64,000 bases of DNA from Misgurnus anguillicaudatus (Eukaryota > Chordata > Actinopteri > Cypriniformes > Cobitidae): contig NW_027395283.1 of assembly GCF_027580225.2 (NCBI RefSeq), positions 5,150,501 through 5,214,500 on the forward strand, read 5' to 3'. The notes beneath the pieces are model-generated. The model was not told where the DNA came from and did no database searches. It worked only from the letters and a program-made list of their open reading frames with translations. The position numbers and the translations under genes were made by a program. Below, piece by piece: positions 57,540-64,000 of this stretch. The first letter of the stretch is position 1. Each line of letters starts with the position of its first letter.

Positions 57540-57904
57540 TAGGGTTGCCGCGGTGACGTAATTTTCCCACCGGTTAATCAGCGCGTCACAAACTCGGTGA
57601 TCCCGGTATCACCGAGTGGGAGGGGCTTATAAATGCGCATGCAGACGTGCACATTTTACTTTCACTTTTGAATTACCGACCAGAGTATGTGAGCGGAGTG
57701 GAGTGGAAAGAATTTGCGCTCCGCGCTCAAAGCATTTCATAATTACTCCGCTCAAGCTCCGCTCTGGGTATACAATTTTCCGCTCCTCGCTCACTCCCTG
57801 CGCCGGCCTTACTTACGTATCGCTCCGTTTTCGCTCTACGGCAAATTTTTATATATAAAAAAACGAATATGCAGTACTAATAGAAGAACATCATATATTG
57901 GAAT

Positions 57905-59250
57905 TTGAAACAGTAGCTAATATTAGCCCAAATTAGGCTATCATTTAGCTCACTTTTAAACAAAGCAAAACAAAAAATGTGTTGAAATTAAATAAATGAT
58001 TAAATGAAAAACCTCATATAAAATAAATTATCATACGAAAAACATTACATTAAATCAAAAGCCCTATTCGGACGGGATTAGTTTTACAGGGGTAGATGGC
58101 GTAATGTAATTTTACCACAGGACGTCGGTAATATTAATGGTCAATTCGGACGGGATTAGAAATCTCAGTAAAACATTCAGAAGTGGGAGGGGTAACTCGT
58201 TTGCGCAGCGCGTCACCTCTCGTCTTCACGTGCACGTTACCTTGCCTCTTGATATCAGATGTGCAAACAACACGAAACAGACAAGGAAAACGCGAAACAC
58301 TGTGATTAATTTCAGTTTGGGGAGAACGTCAGTTTCGTAAACAGTTCCGCGAATCTGAGAAGTGAATTTGACTTTTTTTTTTTAAGTTTGTGTCGTGTTT
58401 TATTCAGAAACTGACCTGCCACTGACTTGTTTCCCGTCTAGAACGCAAGTAAATGCTTCTTTAAGCGCTTCTTTATTTAAAAGAAACCCGCAAATTGAAA
58501 GGAAATGACGCGATTTACGTGGATATTTACAGCTGGTCTATTCGCACTGGATTAGTATTACCTGAGGTAATTTCTCCGGACCTTTTTACAGAAGGTAAAA
58601 GACGCCGTAATCTTTACTGACATTGTCCGTAATGATTACTGACTTAGAGCATTCGGACTGGACTAAAATCACCGAGAAGCTCTGATAAAAACTTGCTTTA
58701 CCCCACCTCCCTATGTAAAACTAATCCCGTCCGAATAGTACTAAAGAAAGAAATTACAAACTAAAATATTCATTTAAACAAATAGCCAAACGAAAAAATA
58801 TAGGGCTACTGCCTTTATGCCAACATAAATAGGCTATTAATTAGAACTATTCTGAACAAAACAAATGCTGGCTGGTTGAACATATTTTTATTTTATACGC
58901 AGTTATTAAGTAAAGAACATCACATACTGAAATAGTAGCTAATATTAGCCCAAATTAAGCTATATCATTTACCTCACTTTTAAACAAAGCAAAACAAAAA
59001 AATGTGTTAAAATTAAATAAATGATTAAATGAAAGACCTCATATAAACGAAATTATCAAACGAAAAACATTACATTAAATCAAAGAAATAAATCACAAAC
59101 TAAAATATTAATTTAGACAAATAGCCAAACGAAAAAATATAATAGTCTACTGCCTTCACTTTAAGCCAACTTTTATATTAATACTAGATCTATTCTGAAT
59201 CTGAACAAAACAAATGCTGGCTGGCTGAACATATTTTTAATTAAAGCTAT
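57905..59250 (+). repeat. Tandem duplication inside the hAT element
   Basis: GTAGCTAATATTAGCCCAAA at about 57914 recurs at about 58938. The same order of words follows in both copies (CATTACATTAAATCAAA, TACAAACTAAAATATT or CACAAACTAAAATATT, AACAAATGCTGGCTGG, AACATATTTTTA). The first copy is split by the MITE at 58064-58738; the second is uninterrupted. Confidence 0.82.
58064..58738. mobile_element. MITE with CTATTCGGACGGGATTAG termini
   Basis: CTATTCGGACGGGATTAGTT and AACTAATCCCGTCCGAATAG are exact inverted repeats of 20 bp, continuing to TTAC / GTAA. 675 bp, non-coding. The second copy of the surrounding duplication shows the unoccupied sequence. Confidence 0.88.
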
Positions 59251-60785
59251 ATATCCAATGCTGCATTCACTTTAAGAAAAATGAGCTTTTGCAGGCAGGT
59301 GCCAAGCACATGCGCTGAATTTCTCTCCGCTCTTGTCCTGTGTGCACGCAATTTATATCTCTTCAATAACTTCCATGCAATTGTTCTATATTTCCCGAAG
59401 TGTGTATGCGCTCTGACTGCGTCCTCTATTCATTCGCAAATCCACCAGCTCTCGCGCGCTCTCTGGAATGTGGGGCTTTGGTCCGAAACGCTCCGCTGAT
59501 CACGCAGGCGTCAAATGGTCTCTGTGCGTTGCGCTTGGTGCAGAGTGCTCATGGAAGTTGTAGTTTCCCAGTGTCGCATTGCGTATTGTTTATCATTTCG
59601 CATTACTTTTAAGAAAACTACAATTAAAAAATTATATTCAACCTGCCAAAGTGGCTAGTTGGATTGGCTGTCTTACCCGCCACATCCGAAATCTACCCAC
59701 ATTTGGCGGGTTGGCAGGTGTTAATGTCAAGCCCTGTATATAAATGTTTGAGAAAGTACTAGACAACAACACAAATGCAAACAAATGCAAAATATGTTAA
59801 GAAACAATTTAAGTCCCCCTCTGTTTTCTCACAGTGGTTTGGTCCGGAGTCTGACGAGTTGTGGCTCGTAACTGAGCGATAGTGGAGCGTTTTCGGAGCG
59901 AGAGAAAATCACAACGCTCCGACATTTTAAAAAAACGCTCCTCGCTCCTGGCAAAATTACGCCACTCCACTCCTCGCTCCGCTCCCACTCCGCACCGCTC
60001 ACATACTCTGTTACCGACTGTTTAAATGCATCGCTTGGGTAAGCTGTGTTAAATCGCCTATGAATTTGCATGCAATGTGAGTGCAACAGCTGGTTTACTT
60101 AAGTGCTTGAGTCAATGTGCGCAGGTAATTCTCACAGAACCCGCCAGTCCCAAGCAGAGCAACCGGCTACTTCTCCATAAAAGCGCTGCTTGAATTATGG
60201 GTTTAATATTTTTCTTGATGAAAAACACAACAACAAAACGATCTCGCTTATATTAAACATCATATATGTATATTATAACAAAAACGAACAAAGCACGCGG
60301 CTCCTGTCATCATCTGGTCAGTCAGCTCACCTTGCAAACTCTGACAGAAATAAATGAAATCTGACACCTGCGGCTGCTCTTTGACGTGACGCGCGTTCAG
60401 CCCCGCTGAATTCAGACAACAGACACATTCAGTTGTAAGTGTTTGCTCTCTCTAACGAAACTAAATGATTTAATTGCACGAAAATATCAAAACTAGGGAT
60501 GCACCGATAGGATTTTTTTGGGCCGATACCGATTTAAACAGACAACTTCTGGCCGATTCCGATGCCGATACCGATATTAAACACTTGTATATAATACTAT
60601 ACAGTTGGTCTATTAGCTAGTTTATTTCTGCATCAAATTATTTTTACTGAACATGGATTGAATCTAATTAACATTCAACTGACCAACAAACGGTGAAAGA
60701 CGGTGTCGCGGTGGGCAAGTGATATAACCGGTGAGAGGCTGAAGCACCGGTTATCACCGTTTCACCAACTATCGCGGCAAGCCTA

Positions 60786-61043
60786 AGCAGAAGCAGTAAA
60801 AAGTGCCTATCTAATAGAAATTATTACCATTATAACATCAGTAATAACATCAGTCACATTTATAATCTATAGACCTGCGCTGTCTATTAATATACTATAG
60901 GCTACATAGTATTGTATTATATTGAGTTTGATAAAAGGGGTCTAATTGCTTCATATATCAGTGCAAAAACAGTAAGTGTTTTTGTGGTGCTTTGACAAAC
61001 AGTGTCAGCTTTGTTAATGGCAAAGAAGGTTTGGGGTGGTTAG
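60786..61043. other. No gene recognised
   Basis: AT-rich spacer between repeats, without coding or repeat evidence. Confidence 0.4.
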
Positions 61044-61900
61044 TAGGGATGCACCGAAATTTCGGTCGCCGAAAATTTCGGCTGAAAATGGCATTATCGG
61101 TTTCGGGCCGAAATAAAAAAATCCAGCCGAAAATGTAAACCGAAAATGAATGTCAACCGCGCCCCTCCCATCTGTGCGCTAGCGCTTGGGTTTCACTCAC
61201 GGTGATCAGTCGTCTCCTACCCCTCCCCTTCGTGCTCAATAGTGCTGCAACGACGCGTCGACGTCATCGATTACGCCGACTACGCGACGCGTCACGCTGT
61301 TTACATTAATCTCGCGTAATGGCGGCTTCTGCTCCTGGCAGTGTTATCCATACATTTATTTGTTTGTGTGCGCCACAAAATCAACAATGGTCGCAACATT
61401 TACATTTTTATTTTCATTTAAAACGGCTTCATTTATTGTTGTGAGCGCTCGGTGGTGCCTCTCTTGTGCACGCGCGCTCTCTCTCTCTCTCTGTGCGTGA
61501 AGCCCCTAGACAGCGCCTCTCATACATGACACTGAGTGAAAGAATTAAAAGTTGGATGTGTTTTCCATGCGGATTCCTTTGTGTACTTGCATTTTCACGT
61601 AAACGTCAGATGTTACTGACAGAGAAGACAACTGATTCGAGTTTATCATGAAAGGTTAGCAGTGTTTTCCCACACACACTGGTTCTCTATGTGGTTTTGC
61701 GCGAGCTCTCTCTCTCTCCTATGCCCGCGCATGCCTTCTGTAGTAACTCTGTGTAATGGCAATTTTGTAATTTGCGCCGAATTGTCTGCGATGTCTCGTT
61801 TATAAATCAAGATTTTAGTAACTTAGTAGTTAAAGTAACAGCTGGTTGGATTAAACACAAGGTTATTGGGTCATGTTTAGTCACTATTTTAATAGTCTTT

Positions 61901-62137
61901 GGGGTGGTTTCCTGGACAGAGATTAGCTTAAGCCAGAACTAGACCTTAGTTTAATTAGGAAATATAATTAGTTTAAACAAACATGCCTTACTAAAAACAT
62001 TACTTGTGTGCATTTTGAGGACAAACTAAAGGCACTGATGTATTTAAAGATATGTCAGTGCAAGATGTTTTCAGTTTAGACAGCTCTTATATTTATTTTA
62101 GTCTAGGACTAGTCTAATCCCTGTCTGGGAAAACGCC
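61901..62137. mobile_element. ~235-bp MITE (GGGGTGGTTTC family), copy 2
   Basis: Starts GGGGTGGTTTCCTGGACAGA, and shares ACATGCCTTACTAAAAACAT and GTCTAGGACTAGTCTAATCC with the copies at 14652 and 62143. Confidence 0.82.
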
Positions 62138-62142
62138 AATAT

Positions 62143-62381
62143 GGGTCGGTTTCCCGGACCAGGATTAGCTTAATCCAAGACTAGACCTTAGTTTAATTAG
62201 GAAATATAACTAGTTTGAACAAACATGCCGTACTAAAAACATTACCTGTGTGCATTTTGAGGTAAAACAAAGGGCACTGATGTATTTTAAGATATGTCAG
62301 TGCAAGTTGTTTTCAGTTTGGAGAGCTCTTAAAAGTGTTTAAGTCTAGGACTAGTCTAATCCCTGTCCGGGAAACCGCCCC
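62143..62381. mobile_element. ~235-bp MITE (GGGGTGGTTTC family), copy 3
   Basis: Starts GGGTCGGTTTCCCGGACCAG and ends CCTGTCCGGGAAACCGCCCC, in the same orientation as copy 2 and only five bases after it. TAT adjoins both ends. Confidence 0.82.
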
Positions 62382-62443
62382 TATATGTCTGACAACAGAA
62401 CAGATAATATGTGAAAATAGCATTCAGTTGTGTTAAAATTAGT

Positions 62444-64000
62444 GATGCACCGAAATGAAAATTCTTGGCCGAAACCGAAAACCGAAAAAAGGAAACCAAG
62501 GCCGAAAAACCGAAACCGAAACACCGAAATAAATTATTATGCCAATTATTAGTACAATTGCATTTATGGCTATCACTGTGCTAACTTTACTAGGGGTGTG
62601 TGACGGATAAAAAAAACTCACAGTTCGGATCACATTACAGTTTTTGAGGCACAGATCAGATTATTTTTCCGATCAGCAAATAGCGGGTGGGAAAAATCTA
62701 AAAAACAATAAAGAAATTGCAAACATTTATAAAAGAGAACAAAGTTGTACATTAATAAGGTCTGAAATTAGCATTAGGTACAGAAATCAAATTAAATGAA
62801 TCATAACACAATAAATTAAATATATTATTATTTTTTAGAGCTATTTGTCTCTTTGTCATGGGTTGTTTGATTAACATTAATGACACAGACTGAAGTAGGT
62901 TAATCTGACTGTAATCTATACATACACTTAAGATATAAACAAATGTTTTTATTAGAAAAAGAATACTGTGGAGATAATTTTGTTTATATGTGCCCTGTCA
63001 ATAACAGAGATTTTATGTTAAATTATTATAGATTAAAACATTAGGATAGGTGAAGAAAAGAAACCGATCCACCATTGCAAACACAGTTTAGAACAAACAA
63101 GAAGGCAACAAAGAACAGGAATCAAACAATATGGTAACAAACATGCTCCACAGCTTTCTGTTTATGGATGAAATAAAAATGAAAGAAGAAAAACGATAGT
63201 ATGTGTGCAAATGCCGGCCGGCCGCGGACCCTCCTGATGACGAAAATGACGTCATGCGGACGGCGCGCATACGCGGACGTCCCTAGTATACTTTCGGCTT
63301 TAAGGGCACTTAAACGCATGCACATACAGAGACTGGTGAATCCCAAACAGCGCAACAGTCGCTCCACATAAAAACGTTACGTTGTGTTTCATTGCTTTAT
63401 TCGCCAAATGTACGTTAATGGATTACAGTATGAGACACGTTAGCGCGACTCTCTCTAAAGTTTACACATCAAGACATGCTTAATCTTTGCAGACGCGTGC
63501 AAACAGCTCGACCGTGAGTGAAACCTGCTTGAGCACGAAGGGGAGGGGAGGGAGACGACTGATCACCAAACACAAGCGCTAGCGCACAGATGGGAGGGGC
63601 GCCGTACGGTTGACATTCATTTTCGGTTTACATTTTCGGCTGGATTTTTTATTTCGGCCCGAAACCGATAATGCCATTTTCGGCCGAAATTTTCGGCGAC
63701 CGAAATTTCGGTGCACCCCTAGTTAAAATGCTAATTTCAGACCTTATTAATGTACAACTTTGTTCTTTTTTTATAAATGTTTGCAATTTCTTTATTGTTT
63801 ATTAGATTTTTCCCACCTTTTTGCTGATCCGAAAAATAATCTGATCTGTGCCTCAAAAACTGTAATGTGATTCGAACTGTGAGTTTTTTTATTCGTCACA
63901 CCCCCCTAGTAAAGTTAGTACACAGTGATAGCCATAAATGCAATTGTACTAATAACTGGCATAATAATTTATTTCGGTGTTTCGGTTTCGGTTTTTCGGC
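62444..64000. repeat. Long inverted repeat reaching the window edge
   Basis: The left arm (about 62500-62783) and the right arm (about 63729-64000) are reverse complements: CCGAAACACCGAAATAAATT pairs with AATTTATTTCGGTGTTTCGG, and AATAAGGTCTGAAATTAGC with GCTAATTTCAGACCTTATT. Each arm also contains a CTAGGGGTGTGTGACG-like hAT end. The outer terminus (GTGATGCACCGAAATG at 62444) would have its partner beyond base 64000. The loop of about 950 bp holds no gene. Confidence 0.75.

Larger units (their letters stand above)
57681..60010. mobile_element. hAT element nested in the previous one
   Basis: Left end CAGAGTATGTGAGCGGAGTG and right end CCGCTCACATACTCTG are inverted repeats; TTACCGAC flanks both (57673-57680, 60011-60018). 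The arms continue with many CGCTCC / GGAGCG words. The interior carries a duplicated segment and a MITE (58064-58738), and near 59735 a CAAGCCCTG solo terminus. Confidence 0.9.
57540..60785. mobile_element. hAT element with exact 8-bp target duplication, hosting another hAT
   Basis: Left end TAGGGTTGCCGCGGTGACG and right end ATCGCGGCAAGCCTA pair; AGCAGAAG flanks both sides (57532-57539, 60786-60793). CACCGGTTA / ACCGGTTATCACCG words pair inside. A second hAT (57681-60010) lies within, and near 60496 a solo TAGGGATGCACCGATA terminus occurs. No transposase was recognised. Confidence 0.85.
61044..63721. mobile_element. hAT-like inverted repeat pair (TAGGGATGCACCGAAATTTCGG type)
   Basis: The left arm, 61044-61240, starts TAGGGATGCACCGAAATTTC and runs to CCTTCGTGCTCAA. 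The right arm, 63525-63721, is its reverse complement, ending GAAATTTCGGTGCACCCCTA. The arms pair over nearly 200 bp. The outer flanks do not match, so the two ends may not belong to one insertion. At 61240 the left arm is cut by another hAT terminus (TAGTGCTGCAACGACGCG). Confidence 0.6.

Noticed and set aside
53358..64000. Search for further LRR or B30.2 exons of NLR module B
   Set aside because: I looked for the LRELNLxxNxLxDSG-type pattern and SPRY-like motifs on both strands and saw none; only repeats are present.
1..64000. tRNA, rRNA or other structured RNA genes
   Set aside because: No tRNA box A/B pattern with a cloverleaf, and no rRNA-like blocks, were recognised by eye; a covariance-model search was not possible.

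Overview
The window looks like teleost nuclear DNA, most probably from a cypriniform fish (carp, minnow or danio-like). The grounds are split, intron-bearing immune receptor genes with fish-type FISNA-NACHT exons and a 174-nt leucine-rich-repeat (LRR) exon, and a dense load of fish-type repeats (hAT, Tc1/mariner, Harbinger-like and TTAA-type DNA elements, L2 LINEs, Ty3/gypsy and Ty1/copia LTR elements, a 133-bp satellite). I saw no prokaryotic features, CRISPR arrays, rRNA genes or tRNA genes. The species is inferred, not read from the sequence.

The host genes visible are two NLR (NLRC3-like) modules on the + strand. Module A has a start exon (9266-9315), two related short N-terminal exons (9570-9686, 9884-10009), a third short exon (10705-10803), a 1,812-nt FISNA-NACHT exon (12186-13997) and one LRR exon (21577-21750). 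Module B has an N-terminal exon (30049-30162), a second short exon (51274-51366) and a 1,800-nt FISNA-NACHT exon (51558-53357). All the internal exons start and end in the same codon phase, so they can be joined in frame in any order. No start exon for B and no stop or later LRR exon for A was found between them, so the two modules could form one double-NACHT gene, two genes with parts missing, or a decayed pair. Two weaker host-like exons are at 2872-2978 and 3825-3918 (the latter signal-peptide-like).

Layout. 1-5.6 kb: fossils of a ZBED-type hAT, a gag fragment, a Ty1/copia 3' end with LTR, a Tc1 element and a Ty3/gypsy LTR with gag-protease remains. 5.6-8.6 kb: tandem terminal-inverted-repeat (TIR) elements with a nested MITE. 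8.6-21.8 kb: NLR module A, its introns filled by hAT, mariner, foldback and L2 insertions. 21.8-30.0 kb: an inverted-repeat element starting five bases after the LRR exon and holding a nearly complete chromovirus (23320-28728). 30.0-53.4 kb: NLR module B, its 21-kb intron holding a Harbinger-like element, an 8.6-kb LTR element with almost identical LTRs but no long reading frame (32597-41191), several hAT elements and a second L2. 53.4-64 kb: a 133-bp satellite, nested hAT elements and long inverted repeats reaching the window edge.

Boundaries of many mobile elements were fixed by matching target-site duplications read by eye. No database search or alignment was run, so family names rest on recognised protein motifs and terminal sequences.
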